64,000 bases of DNA from Hydractinia symbiolongicarpus (lineage: Eukaryota > Cnidaria > Hydrozoa > Anthoathecata > Hydractiniidae): assembly GCF_029227915.1 (NCBI RefSeq), contig NC_079877.1:23833851-23897850 (forward strand). Reading direction: 5' to 3'. Of this stretch, positions 11,945 through 25,500 are shown piece after piece. Numbering within the stretch: the first letter of the stretch is position 1; each line of letters begins with the position of its first letter. The notes beneath the pieces were generated by a model that saw nothing but the letters and a program-made list of their open reading frames with translations, was not told the origin of the DNA and did no database searches. The position numbers were made by a program, and so were the translations under genes.

Positions 11945-13783
11945 TGCATAAATTTTTAATGTATGTATTTAAATAAATGTTAGTCTTCTACCAATCTTAT
12001 ATATTTAGCCTTCCAACTTTATAGATAATGGTACAAAATTATTTCATACAAACCAAATACAAACACAAAGTTTACGACTTTTAAAACATGCCTTTCAATA
12101 CTTTAAATAACTTCCAGATGTGATTTAAATTTTATCATGATTACTCCTCACATTTAAAAACAGCCAAAGTCGACAAAATTCACGTAATGTGGCAGGTTAG
12201 ATGAAAATGGACCATTTTGTATTCTCTCTCTGGTAATTGCTTCATTTTACAATTTATAGTTTGTTCTTGAACTGCTAATGAGAGATTTCCCTTGTAAACT
12301 GTTAGTGCTTCCTTTTTTGAAGATATTAAAAATATGCTTTAAACCCAATGGTTAGGTAGCTTTACATTGCTTATGCATAAGGTTAAAGAATTTTGATGAC
12401 ATTAGCATTGCATAGACATAACAAATTCTTTTAATAATTTGCTCACTCCTTACAACGTATTGTTAAGACCCAACAATGTACAAGAAAAAAATTTATTTGA
12501 GAAATTATTTATCTGCTGCCTCCTTTGTGTACCCTTTTTGTATATAAGATAGAGTGGCCCTAAAAGTATTGGGAGATCTTGGAAAATATTATGGCGGTAT
12601 GTCAGGTTTACCTATTTTGTAGAGTGAAAGATATTTATTTAAGGTACATTGATAATCTGAAGTTATACGATAGCACTCTAAAAGAAAACATTTAAAGTTT
12701 CAATTCATATATGTTTTCATTATATAAATGATTCATTTTTTATTAAACAAATATTTACACTTGTTTTGATAAAATCAGCCAAAAATCCATTTGTATTTTT
12801 ATAAAAATGCACGAAGCTTTTCGTAACAGTGTTACGAAAAGTCTCGATAATTACTTGATAATTTTTAAAAATACATTCACACTGGATAAAAACACTTCAA
12901 TTATTATTTGTTATCAATGTGTGTCCAGCTTAAAAGAATATAAATAGAATTAGTTTGATTAAAAATCTGTATTCAAATATCAATATTCAAATGAATAGTT
13001 GTGAAAACAAAAGAAAAAAGACGTATTTTGACATATTTTTCACCCCCCAATGCAACAGGTAAGTTGAAGTACAGCAAGATTAAATTAGGGGGTATACGCT
13101 AAAATTTTTGCAGTGAATTAAAGCAAATAACTAAATTTTGTGCCCCCTAATACAACAACATGCTATGTTACTCGCAGGATAATTAAGCAGCTTCTTGCGT
13201 ATTACGCCATATCATTGATGAATATGTGCTCATGTATGTATTATGTGTAGATATTCTATAAAAATTCAACCCAGAACATATTACGAAAGCCACCCTATAA
13301 GATTATTGTGCTTAAGCGAAGTACTTTTTTGAAATTGCAACAACAAGGCTTTTGACGAAAATTAAGTACGTCCACCCAACTAGCTTGACATACCCTAAAT
13401 CCACCCCTATGTTTATTGTATTAAGCGCTTGAGCGGTCATTGTTTAACATTACTTTAGCAACCTCTATATGGAAACAGATTAAGTAAAATAAAATAAGTC
13501 GTCTTACAGTTTTTGCTATAACAGACCTCCGTAAGTGTTTTACTGGAAGCACTCCACACTGGTTGTGCGAAATGGTTTAACTGGACTATGTGGTCAACCT
13601 AAAATGAAATGCTAACCTTTTGTTGCTTTAATAATTTCTTATCTTCCATGCTTTGAAGTGTTTTCCTGATGCTGTATATACTTTATTGACATAAACTAGC
13701 TCTTACGCAAGGATTTTTTTTAAATAAAACGTGATTATACTGGTACAACTTTTATTAGAAACCGTATTTACTCAAAAAATGAT
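11945..13783. other. No recognisable gene; one perfect hairpin
   Basis: AT-rich and without coding evidence. At 12817-12841 a perfect inverted repeat of 11-base arms (CTTTTCGTAAC / GTTACGAAAAG) with a 3-base loop stands alone. The role of this hairpin is unknown. Confidence 0.4.
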
Positions 13784-13879
13784 ATTTTATTTTATTTTAT
13801 TTTATTTTATTTTATTTTATTTTATTTTATTTTATTTTATTTTATTTTATTTTATTTTATTTTATTTTATTTTATTTCA
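13784..13879 (+). repeat. (TTTTA)n microsatellite
   Basis: About 19 nearly perfect copies of the pentamer TTTTA/TTTAT. Confidence 0.95.
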
Positions 13880-15327
13880 GACTTGCGTTTGTGAAAAGTA
13901 ATAAAAAAACGCTTTTTACTAATTAGTCTAATATCACCTGTTGCAAATGCTAGGCAAGAGAGGCTTGAATTTTTTATTGCCTTGGGATATGTCGTAATTA
14001 GAAATAGGCGTCGTGTATCCTAGAATAACAAAAAAGAAACCAGCTTCGTTATAACATTGGTTCCACAGCTTCATAGCTGTACAGCTATCTTATTTAGAGC
14101 TAGCATATGTATGCATAGAAAGATTTTAATACTGTTTGGATTATGAAGGATCTGCCACTTTAATTGCAACAATTACTACTGCTGTCTGTAAATTGAAGGC
14201 GAATGTTTTTAAAGTTGTGTTATTTTAAAGTAAGTTCGTGAGAAGTATAGCCGTTGTCCATTTTTGTTAGGGCATTCCCGGGCTCAGATGTAGGTTTCGG
14301 ACCGTACATTATTCGCACACATGTGACCGGACTGGCGAGACTGATCACTCTAAGCTGTTAATTATCTTATGTTTACTGTCTTTGGAATTATTTGCCCACC
14401 CAAAATTGAGTAGTAAATACATCCTGTTTTTATACGAGATAATTTCTTATATTAATACGAAAAGGTGTCTGTAACTGAAAATACCGAACTCGACCAAAGT
14501 TTGGTTTGAGATGTTTTTTCCTCCTAAAGAATGTGCAAATTCGAAAAAATTAACTCTAATTTAAATCCGCCTAGTTAGACATTATGAAATTACAAAGATT
14601 AACGCCAATAGTATTATTAAAGTTAGTAAAGCCATTGCAGGGAACTTTTAAGTTTAAAGCAAAATAACAGGGAAATGAGTGGAAATAACTGACGTCATCT
14701 CCTGCGTGCGTAACTGGGGCCAAAATGGCACCAATATCCTAAAGCGGGGTTAATTCACTCGTATCGGAACAGAAGTGTTGATGCCGCCATCAAAATACCT
14801 TGAAACTCTAATACCCCTTTAACCATTCTGCAAAAGGACATGGTCCCATACATTTTCCTGATCAGAGTTTCAAGCTATCCACAAAAAAGAGTTTTCTGTA
14901 TAAATGAGTCATTCTGAAATCAGCAAAATTCAAATGACGGATCTTTACCAGTGTTCCTATGCTTAAATGGATATTCCACGGGCCTTATCGACTAATTTAC
15001 AACATATCCTTTTCTGAAAAAAATATGTTTTAACTAAAAAAAATAATTATTTGAAGAAACTATAAATTCCAAATGAAATTGTTATACAAAGCAAAGTAGT
15101 CAAATAGCCACTTGTATAATCGATTACGTTTGCTCGAATTTTGCATTGAATTAGCTATGAGTATAGTGAATTCTCGAAGTGATAAATTTAAAACTGGGGT
15201 GTTTCGAAGTAATTATTGCATATTCAAAATTATGAATTCTAATTTTGAAGTGACAAATCGTAAATTTTCACGTACGTTTAACAAAATTTAATGCAATAAC
15301 TTGGAAAAAATTAATCATTAATAAAAT
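13880..15327. other. No recognisable feature
   Basis: AT-rich non-coding sequence leading into the 5' breakpoint of the truncated GPCR copy. Nothing recognised. Confidence 0.4.
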
Positions 15328-15860
15328 GGGTTTGGAGTGCTTTGTTTAACGATAGATCGCTTTCTGTTTTTCGAGTATTCCATCTCCTACATGTCATTGG
15401 TTACTCGTAGAAGAATGTTAGCATTAATATTTACACATTGGTTTCTCGGTATATTGTATGGAGCACTTCCAGTCGTTGATGAATGTGATAAGATACTAAA
15501 AATTGTTAACTTTATAACCTTGATATTTATAAATGCATTCATGGGGTTTGTTTACGCTCAAGTGCAGCGGAGCATATCAAAACAACGTAGACAAATTAGT
15601 GAACGTTATGCAAAGAATAAAGACAGCCAAGAAAGAAAAAGTTCTTTCAGGAAGTTATCGAAAACAAAGCAAGTGACCGTTACTATGATTTTGATTGTGT
15701 TTACATTTTGTGGATGTTTGTGCCCTTACACGACAGTCGTTCGGATTAGTGTTGTGTTTCATGAATTCCGCTTTTAATATTTTTTATTTATGGTGTGAAA
15801 AATAAGGACTTGAAATTTAACGCGATAAAACTGGTGTATAAGCAACGTCAAAGAAATGTC
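15328..15860 (+). pseudogene. 5'-truncated, internally deleted GPCR copy
   Basis: Closely related to the 3' two thirds of the GPCR at 5051-5992, in the opposite orientation. Homology starts abruptly at GGGTTTGGAGTG in TM3, so TM1, TM2 and most of TM3 are missing. The frame then runs through DRF, TM4, TM5 and the basic loop to TM6, where the CWYPY motif reads CLCPY. After PYTT the sequence between TM6 and TM7 is lost and the frame shifts; a fragment reading FMNSAFNIFYLW resumes TM7 and soon meets a stop. It cannot make a seven-helix receptor. The abrupt 5' edge without an intron boundary suggests duplication by breakage rather than exon loss. Confidence 0.9.
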
Positions 15861-18102
15861 GGAATCTCACAAGACACCAAGAAAGACGTATATCATACTA
15901 AAAAGGCTTAATAATTTAAAAAGGCTTAATAATTTAAAGTTGTATGTGGAACATTTTGTTTCTAGGAACAAAAAATGAGTCCAGGTTATCCAAAAAGGAA
16001 GGGTCTGTTAAGATAAGATGCTATTTCGAACAGTTGCAATAAATTTGACAAACTTCTTTTAGTTTGTTTATTTCTTGACTTTCTGATTGCAACATTACTT
16101 ACTTACATATATGTAAAACTTGAGCGCGTAATAGCTGTTTCTTTCGACGCACCCATTAAAACGTATATAAAGTCTTAACGGGTTTAAAACGCTCAAATAA
16201 TCTCTTCCTGTCTACCATCGCACATAAAATGAATCCTTTCCTTTTATCGTGATGGCGGATGACGGATTTGTGTGACGTTTGTTGTGAGTGCGCAATGCTA
16301 AAATAAGATGGTGGTGCGTAATAGAGCGGGACTTTCGTGTGTGTGCGTGTGTGTGTCTGGGTTTGATAAATTGGTAGCATGAATTTGAGAAGTTGTTGAA
16401 GGAAATTTTTGTCTCTGTTCTATACTTACCAAGCTGGCTATAGCTTGCATCAATATGGATACCATATAAACACGTCATACCATAACAGTTTTAAGAGTTC
16501 TTTTATCGTTTTTACCAAATGACCCATTTTTTTTTCCAGAAGTGCTTTGCTTCATGATACTAGTTAGCCCCTGAAAATTCCACGAGAATTCGCCTGTTGC
16601 ATTAAAGTCAATGGTGTAGAATGGCCCGGTTTTGTCCAACAGACAGACAACGCCTAATAATATATAGAAAAAAACTTAAGCTTATTTCAGTGGCTTGCTA
16701 AATCGTTGTAAGTAATACATTTTAATCCTATGAAGTCGGTAATTTTATTACTGTTTCATAGAAATTCTATTTTTGTTGACTTTCTATAATTCATTTATAA
16801 GGTGTGTTGAAGAAAAATCCATAGTTTAACCGTAGTCACATCAGCATACTACAGGCCCACTTTCTGAAAACGAAACTTAAAATTTACGAACTTTTAACCT
16901 GTTTTGGAATGTTTCTTGACCAGCCTAAAAAAAATGTATTCTCAGGCACGAAGTAATTGATTGGAAATTAATAATTGAGAAGGTGGGTTTTATTCTTTTC
17001 TTTCTTTATGTCGCCTCACTGTCAAATTTTAAATACATCGGGAGACGAAAAATTGCAATTTTTGCTCCACAGAAAACAACAAACGTGCGAGTGCAATAAA
17101 AGTAATATTAGCTATACTTTATTCTTTTGTGTTCTTGCATAACAAAAGTTCTGCCAAAACATTTTTTTCCTTCGTTATATATAGTTTTCAAACATGTGGC
17201 ATGTCCAATTAACATTTAAAAATAATAAATGTAGTCTTAGGAAGGTCGCTTGACATTGTTAATTCTACCTAGGACACTTAATCATACAATAAAAGTATTT
17301 TGTATTTCATGTATGTTCATTTTTACTTTTATGCAGGCAATTAGCAGAAATGGAAAGATAGACAACACTCTACTAATGGTGCCATTGCAACTATTAATGT
17401 TATTTGAGATCAGAAAATGTATATTGCCCAGGTGACTCAGCTGCATTCTTAACTAGTAAAGAAGATGAAAAGTTTGCGTGCACGAAGTTAACAGTCGATC
17501 ATAAAGCTGACAGTGTGGGAAAAAATCTCTCTATAGTTATAGACTTATTTTTCTAAATTTTGCCAATGGATTTTATATGGATAAAATTTCGTTTGGATTG
17601 AACTTTTTAGTCATCAAAATATGGCTTAGATTAATGTTTACCATTGTGGATATTGATGTGAAACAAACAAAATAAGTCAAGAAATATTGGAAAACTTTTT
17701 AAACAAATTTAAATGTTTTCAGGTAGTAATAACAACTTTATTTGTATTGCTATCCACTTCTTGTTGGTAATTTCAATAGTTGTGACTTCTTTTCGTCGTT
17801 AGATACACCACAAACATAGTATGGCTCTATATATGCATCATCTAGTACAAAGTAAATATTCTTGTAAAGTGTAACAAAATTAAATAACACCTGTAAACTA
17901 AATACCACCCGTTATAAATGCACTTTTCGTTTCCTTGTAATCTCATTTGTTTTTCTAGTTACTACACTTACCATCTTTCTTCTTTCTTCAGACACGGTGT
18001 ATTTTCCAACTCGACATCACCAAAAAAAAGTAAACACCAACACAGAAACAACGAAAACTACTTTAATTCCAATCGAGATTGAGTTGACGTTTTTGTTTTT
18101 TG
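15861..18102. other. Mostly featureless; one GT repeat and one Helitron-like fragment
   Basis: A short (GT)n tract lies at 16331-16358 and a diverged Helitron-like unit at 16560-16668. No coding evidence elsewhere. Confidence 0.4.
16560..16668 (-). mobile_element. Diverged Helitron-like unit
   Basis: On the minus strand it runs from TCTATATATTATTAGGCG (16668) through a GTCTGTCTGTTGG tract to ACTAGT (CTAG at 16563-16560). The 3' hairpin is degenerate. Assigned by similarity to the better copies at 6.6 and 51 kb. Confidence 0.55.
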
Positions 18103-20290
18103 CTAAGCAGATGATGCAAGCGTAATGTTCCATGGTAGACATGTTTTCCTAACTGAGGTAATGTTAACAGTACCGTTGTAAGAAGTGCTGCTGCCATTAT
18201 AACAAATTTCTGAATGTTTTCCTGTCTTCTCAACTAAAAAAATGATACTGGATAAACACGAAATAAAAAAATTCATAATCTCAAACAATTGATTACGTTT
18301 GAATAATACAAATACTATTTATTTATATATCTAAAAAGGCAAGTGGTTGTCGTATTGAAGTGGTTGTCATATTGAAGCAGTTACAAGTTAAATAAAGCGA
18401 CAAAGTCATTCTTTTTTCGATTTCAATTTCGCTTTCGCAGGAATGATTTAAAATGTTTGTTTAACTGGCGTTGGTGAAAGAAAACAAACAAGACTGCCAT
18501 TATTTTCTTAGATTTTTTTTAATACTAGGAAAGGTCCAGTCATTCGACACATTATTGTTTCGATAATAAAACAAATTGGAGTAACATTATTAATATTTTT
18601 ATCAGACTTACTAATATTTTGACATCTCTCAATGTGTTTCATGTCAGCCACTGGAAATCGAGCACAAGTGTAACTATCTCTATTCTTTATGGGATCTCTT
18701 ATGCGATTTGGACAACGTTTTTGCATTTGTAATGTGATGTTGTAAAGCCATGTTTTAATAAAGTTCTCGCAATCACTTTCTGTACACAATCTTCTGCATG
18801 GTGGCGATAATATAATTCTACCATTTTCTTCTGATTTAAAGCATACAGGATGCATGAGATGGTACAATATTCGCCTAACACTATTGATACAACGAAGTAA
18901 AATGATTTTATAGTTGATCTTCACATTTTTTTAAAATTTTCTTGAATTTTGGATTCTTTCTGCAATTGAAGAATTTAGTAAGTAATGGAAATACATTACC
19001 TCTGAGCATGAAGAGGGTTTGATCGAAGTTTTTCCTCCAAATTTTAGATTATATGGACATTATAGTATCGTACACTGACAATAATTCTTCTGATGTTGCA
19101 AATGAAAGCATGGGAAGTGCCTAATCTTCTTTCATCAACTGTTTAATACAGTAAATAAAGGAATAAGGAAGTGATTAAACACAGTTTACCTAGTTCTACA
19201 GAAAAATTCAAAGAATATACGTCTCAAATACAGTAAAACATTTTGCCGTGTTTTATTTTCCACTAATGACAGAATAACCTTGAACCACCCTGCATTCCTG
19301 TTGCTTGATTTTGCTTGAAGCAGTGATTGAGAAATTTCATAATTCTTTAGTTCATTTATGCACACTCCATTCGGCAAAATCTTTTTGTAGCTAATGCATC
19401 TAAATTTTAAGCGCAAAATTGAAAATTGCAAGTAAAAATGTATTTTTCATATGTAAATGAAACAATTACCTTGTTACAGTATTTGCATGTAGATTGGGCG
19501 CGACGACTGCTATAACGTAATAGAATTTTAGCTATTAATAATATTACTAGTTGATAAGGCCCGTGAAAAAATCCACTGAGGCACAATAAAAATGAAAAAG
19601 TAGCGTCATTTGAATTTTGATGACGTCAGCAACCCATCCACCAAACAATTAAAACCTTGTTTTCACGTTGCCTCTATTGTGTAGAGCTTAAACTGCTGAG
19701 CAAGAAAATGTATAGGATTATATGCTTTTGATGAGCGGTTAATGAGATATAAGACTTAAATGTTTTGCTGACGTCAGCAATGGCCCGTCAATACCCGAAA
19801 AAAAAATTAAATTTGTATACCTGTTGCATTCATTGTTTAGATCTTGAAACGCTGATCAAGAAAATGTATTGGATCATGTACTTTTGACAAACGGTTGCAG
19901 ATATAATGGGGTTTCAAGGATTTTTGATGACGTCATCAACCCGTCCATTCCGAAACGGATTTGGTTCCTTTGTTTGGAAAAATTACCCAAATTGGTTCTA
20001 GGTGGTCCCTACTTACCAACGTAGAGAAAAATTATTGACATCACCACCTTGTTTTTGAGTTATTTGACCTCAAAGTTTTAAGTGCACTGTAATGGTTTTC
20101 ATTAATCTTAATATACTTCTTTCCTTTAACATCAATATTATTTTAACATCAAAGTGACATATGGTGTTTCGACCACTTTTTTTAAACAAATTAACACAAA
20201 ACCCAGCGATAATCTGACAAGCAGTAGTGACTTACCAGCAATATCCATTTGAAACAAAATGAAGCCTATTATAATCTGTTTTCTAGTCAT
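18103..20290 (-). pseudogene. ROR-like receptor copy: signal peptide, Frizzled CRD, broken kringle
   Basis: Exons on the minus strand: 20290-20236 (signal peptide, MTRKQIIIGFILFQMDIA), 19509-19470, 19399-19190 (first CRD part, with RCISYKKILPNGVCINELK), 18959-18612 (second CRD part, with SPPCRRLC and FPVADMKHIERC), and 18233-18103 (start of kringle, ICYNGSSTSYNGTVNITS). Introns are GT...AG and phases agree with the plus-strand paralogue at 22554-42598. Lesions: a frameshift within the A7 run near 18927, and a kringle exon that stops at TAG after KTCLPWNITLASSA because about 100 bases of its middle are missing; sequence just past the stop still resembles the later kringle motif around NRDWE. 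No membrane exon was found. Head-to-head with the plus copy. Confidence 0.75.
19621..19960 (+). repeat. Three tandem ~155-bp repeat units
   Basis: TGACGTCAGCAACCC (19621), TGACGTCAGCAATGG (19769) and TGACGTCATCAACCC (19928) mark units spaced 148 and 159 bases. They share GTTGC...TGTTTAGA, CTGATCAAGAAAATGTAT and a CTTTTGA-x-x-AGCGGTT-like block. They sit in an intron of the minus-strand receptor copy. Type unknown. Confidence 0.6.
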
Positions 20291-22490
20291 GTTTTTTTTG
20301 CTTTTTTTTTCATTAACTGGAAATATAGAATTTATGTTAAAAACATAACGCTTTCCAATAAACGGCGGGAAAGTATTGACATTCAAGTACATAGTTATAC
20401 ATCTAGTTCGTAATATTTGGCTTTGAATGTCTGACTATGCGGAAATAGAGATAAAGAGCTACTGGAGATTCTCATTCGACATGCGTATTTTAAGGCAGGT
20501 TACATCGATACTGCATCTAATATAAAAAACTGACACTTATTCTTGTATTGACATAAACTTGTGATAATTACCGAACACCTGAACGTAAGAAAATCAGTAA
20601 GTATCTATTACTTTCTCAATATATGAGTTAATTTTTACCAAATGCCTCTTATATATTTTGTTGCATTTTTATTTATTAAAGCTAAAGTTGAGTATCCATG
20701 CCAATAAATTAACTTGGCTGTGTGTTTTCGGTAACTTAGTTGTTCCCATGTCTTAGTAATGTAACTAAAATCTTATCACACTAACCATATACATTGGCGA
20801 AGTCGCACTAAACAATTACAAATATCTGTTATTTCATTAATCTTAGCTACCTCGCTAAACTAGCTGTGACGTAAAAATTATATTTAATTCAAGTAATCGC
20901 CAGTGTTGCTTTGGCTAATGACTTCAATGCATTACAACATCAAACTGAAAATTATGGCCACAGCGACAACTATAATTTCATGTTCAAAGGGAAAATTAGT
21001 TGGGAACTTACAAGCCGCACTCCCATTACCTTTGAGCTTGTAGTACTATGAAAGTTCACTTACCTTTTTAGTCTTATTTTCTGCATAAAAAAATTTCATG
21101 TTAAGAACTAAAACAACGCGAAACAACTTCTAAATTTCAATCATATTCTACGTAGAATTTATATTGTTAATAATAATAGGCAATTATTAATGATTAAAAA
21201 TTATTTGGGAGTTCTATGTAATCCGTTAAACTTGATAACTATTTTTAATTTATATACATTGTTATTATTGTGTCATCATGTTGTTTGTAATTTACACATT
21301 GCCCTCCATACGATATGTAAACAAATTGTGCATAAGCGACAGTTTTTCCAAACAAAAAAAAGATACCTAGGAGCAAGATCGAGAAACAGCCGACATATTG
21401 ACAGTGTGTACAGTTTATTTTACTTTTCTTTCACTGTGTTTACATACATTGCAGTAAGACACTTACTTGAAATGGTTCTCTCCGTCAGCCAAACGTAACT
21501 ATGCCAGAATTTGATTATACTCACCTTTGTTTCACCTATGGTTGAAAATTTCCTGTACCTGAAATTTTCTTTTTTTATTGTTTTGTTTTTTTTTTGCTTT
21601 GCTACCAGTCAGCTATCTTTGTTTTGCTTTCAGAACAATTTTCTTATTCTGTGAAAGTCGACAAGGCGATAAAACTCAACGCCTTAATGGGAACTGAGCC
21701 TAAGGGGTGCGTGTAAAAGGGTGAAGGGTAAGAAAGAAGTAGAGGTCTCTAAGTTTAACAATTTGATGTTATGAACACAGATTTTATGTAGTTTAACGAT
21801 TACTTTACCACTCCTAAGCCTGTAAACAAATACACGAGAATTCACACATCGGAAAGATCCAAGAATTATTTACTATTACCTGCGCCCATCCCCCACAGTC
21901 AGCAGTGAGTGTTATTATAGAGACTAGTCTTTAGTCAGTGCAAAAATCCAACGGTTCGTCCTTAATCTTGTCCCCAGGACGCTTGTACACCTATGATATA
22001 TTCAGATTAAAAAGAAGCTTCTTCTTTTTCCTATGCATCTACATGCTTTTACAAATCCTCAAAGTATTTCTATTTTTGACAGACATTAATTTAAAACATT
22101 TTAAACTGATTATATAAAAAGAATTTGATTCTAAATTGTCTTGACACTTTGGTTGATCCATTCCTTAGACGACATTCTTTAAAACATGCAAGGTCAGAAG
22201 AGAAGAAGCAGATTAATCGCAGCTGTTGAAAACCACGAATGTTCCATATCTGTGCAAGATCATTTATAATTAACAACATTAACTTATACTTAATTGGAAA
22301 TTAAACCTAATTGTTCTCATTAAAAAGTTCTAAAAATTTTTACCAGAAACCAATAAGGAAGTTATAATGTTACGTTACGGCCTGCAATTATTTTTGTAGA
22401 TCAGCTTTTTATGCGTATGACGTCGTTGATCGTGTACGACGTTGTAAGTTTTTCGCATGTTGCAATTTCCGAGGGTGTCTTAGCAACAGG
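20291..22490. other. Intergenic region between head-to-head receptor copies
   Basis: About 2.2 kb separates the two start codons. Only short random frames are present. It must hold the promoters of both genes, but only the TATA box of the plus copy is evident. Confidence 0.4.
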
Positions 22491-22493
22491 GAC

Positions 22494-22502
22494 TATATAA
22501 AT
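22494..22502 (+). promoter_or_regulatory. TATA box upstream of plus-strand receptor gene
   Basis: TATATAAAT lies 52 bases before the ATG at 22554. Transcription from about 22525 would leave a leader of about 30 bases. Inferred from motif and position only. Confidence 0.55.
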
Positions 22503-22553
22503 CGTTTTTGTTTGCAATGACAGCAAAATATAAAGTAATTTTACTCGTAAATC

Positions 22554-25500
22554 ATGGATAAAGGAAAACTTATTGGTTTAATTTTGTGTCAAATTGGAAC
22601 ATATTTTATTGGTAAGTCTTTCTATATCATTTATGTTATTGACTTTATTTTAATTGAATTAATTCAGCAAAATTATAGTTAAGCACTATTTGTATAAAGA
22701 AGATAGGGCTGAGGCCAAAATGTTGTACCAACGTAACTCCTAAAGTGCCTTAATTTAAATTTTAACAGATATACACCAATCGAAAGCTAAGTTTGATAGC
22801 ATTATTTTTATGTTTGGTCACTCATTTAATGGGGCGCCAAAATGAGCATATTTTTATATAAATTCATTACAGTTGTTTTATATCAAAATGCAATTAAAAA
22901 ACATCTAAGAAAATATATTTGGCTATGCACCCTCAGGGATCAAACGATCCACCTTGGAACTATACACAATTGGAAACGCAAATATTCATTTGGAAGAAAT
23001 GAGAAACGACTGTATTGGGATCAGGCCAAAATGACGTTATAAATGTATGCATGGGCGTAAGAAAGGGAGGGTTATGCCGTAATAATGCATCCATGGGCGG
23101 GAAAAAAGTAGGGTTGTGTCGTAATAATGTATGCCTAGGTGTAAAAAAGGGACGGTTATGTCGTGATAATGTATGCATGGGAGTAAAAAGGGAGGGGTAC
23201 CCAAAATCTGTATCCAAAACAGAATTTGTTTCCGCTTTATTTTTATTAAACGCACAAACTTTCGTTATGTGTCCCTGCACCTCGACTTAATAATTTAATC
23301 TCTACCTAGGAGTATTTGGCGAGGTATTAATCGAAATTAAATCGAAGTAATTATTTTTGAAGCTCAAATATCCCACATACAGTCATACTGTGTTCATCAA
23401 ACGATACATCTCTGTTTTTCAAATAATTAATTCGACTAAATAAAGTGTCGATTTTATCATCTTTGTTTTGGCTCATTACTTCTCTACAACCATGCCGCTA
23501 TTTTCAAATTTCAAACTCTCGCCATAAGATAACGTGGCTATAAGCATTGTTAAGTTGAGACATCTCCACTGCTAACATCAACGTACTGATACCTTCATAG
23601 CTCTATACCATCGCATATTATTTTCAACTAGTATAATGACAAAAAGAATAACCTTCTTTGATGCTTACGAGTTTCCCATGATATTTTCCCATTTCTAATT
23701 TAAGTTAAATTTTAGCCAGAGAATATTAAATCTACTAATTTTAGAATTTTTTTTCGAGAGAATTAACTCATACAAATGGTTGAAGCTGGAAATATCGTGA
23801 GAAGCGTAGAATTTTTTTTTCTGTGTAGATTCCTTTTCTTAACGCGAGTACAATCTTGGTAAATGTGTGATAGGAACAAGGTTGTTTGAAAAAAAGGAAT
23901 CTGCTGAATACGCTTTCAACAACGGCCCAGTTTTATTTGCGGCTCAATTTAAGGCATAGAAAAGATGCTTATTTCTTGACTGCCGTTAGTAAGAACATGT
24001 TTAAGTCACACACAGGTATTCTTTGCCAACACTAACAACACCACCATTAAATTACTAAAATCTTAACCGCAAGAAAGATGTCATTAGACAAAGACACTTT
24101 TGTGGTTTTTGTGAATAATAATGCTGGTACTAATCAGAAAGTACCGAGAGCTCTAATCGCAGCAATAAGGAAGTACCAATGTTATTTATATTGAGTATTC
24201 GGTTAATAATGTCTATCATGCCATAATGTGTATTGTTATGTATGATGTCATTGTTGTACTTTCTGGACTTGTATTAGACACAGTCACTGCACAATTAGGA
24301 GAGTTGGTAATTTAGCATTGTATAAGTCCCTACCAGGAATGGAGCTGCTGCACCAAAAAAGTGTGATTTCAACCTCCGAGTTTGACTAAAGTTATCTTCT
24401 ACATAAATCTCCATATTAACCATGATTAACTGACAAAATTATCCGGATGTTATTGTATCCTCTTTCATAACACCTTTACAAAATTTTAATATGAAATCAC
24501 CGCCACCTAGCGAAAAATTTGTCATTTTTAACTGACAGATTTTTCACCAATAAGGTATTTTGTTGATCCCGAGACAGTTTCCCATCATCCAACATTTCAC
24601 GATATCTTAAGTTGGCGTATACTCACAACTACAATTGTGTGCGTACTTTTTGCTATTTCTTAAAAAAGCACCGCTCGACAAGTGCTCTGTTGCGGGAAGG
24701 GTGCAAATCTATTACTAATGCAGATGTGAAGAGTGGGTAAAGTAAAAATGCGCTAGTCGTAGTTGCTGTGCTGTTTTTATTATGGTACAATTAAAAGGGA
24801 CAACCTGGGATGGTCTAGGTAATGAAAAAAATAAAAAGTCATTACGTGTAAATATGAAATTAATCAATAATAATTCTTATTCAAGAAAATTTTAAAACAC
24901 GATTGTAGTTTTTAATTATTCGCTAGCTTTTAATGATCGGAATGTGTGATCAAACCGAATTATATTTTCTTGTTACCCTTTCAATTACACTGTGTCAATT
25001 TATTTTATATTGTTTTCTTTGCAGACATAATACAGGAAAAAATATTCTGTTTTTTTTTTAGCTGTTGCTCATAATGCCAATCAAGAACATGTAACAAGGT
25101 AAGATACACAGTAAACCCGACTCTTAACGAATTTATAAGAACTCTTCTGGCTCAACCTGCTTGGTTAAAAGAATGTTCAACTGTCGTTTTTTGGCAAATA
25201 ATAAGAAATATATGTGGTATCACTGCATTCGTATATTTTTTGTTTGTTATACTTTATTTTAGCTGCATTCGTTATAATGAAGTGTTACCCGAGGGAGTTT
25301 GCATCAACCAACTCAAGAATCATCGAATTTATCAATCCCCTTTTGAGGCCAGAAAAGTTAACAAAATAATAGAATGGATTAGAGTATTATTCGATTTGAC
25401 GAAATATGTCAATATATTATTCTTTCAACGGGCATTTTCTAGGTATCTTGAAAGGTAAAAGAATTATTTCTAAGGAAGCACAAAATACTTTATTCCAGCC

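Noticed and set aside
22960-23290. Three overlapping 72-106 residue frames with repeats
   Set aside because: Readings of the 42-bp minisatellite in both strands.
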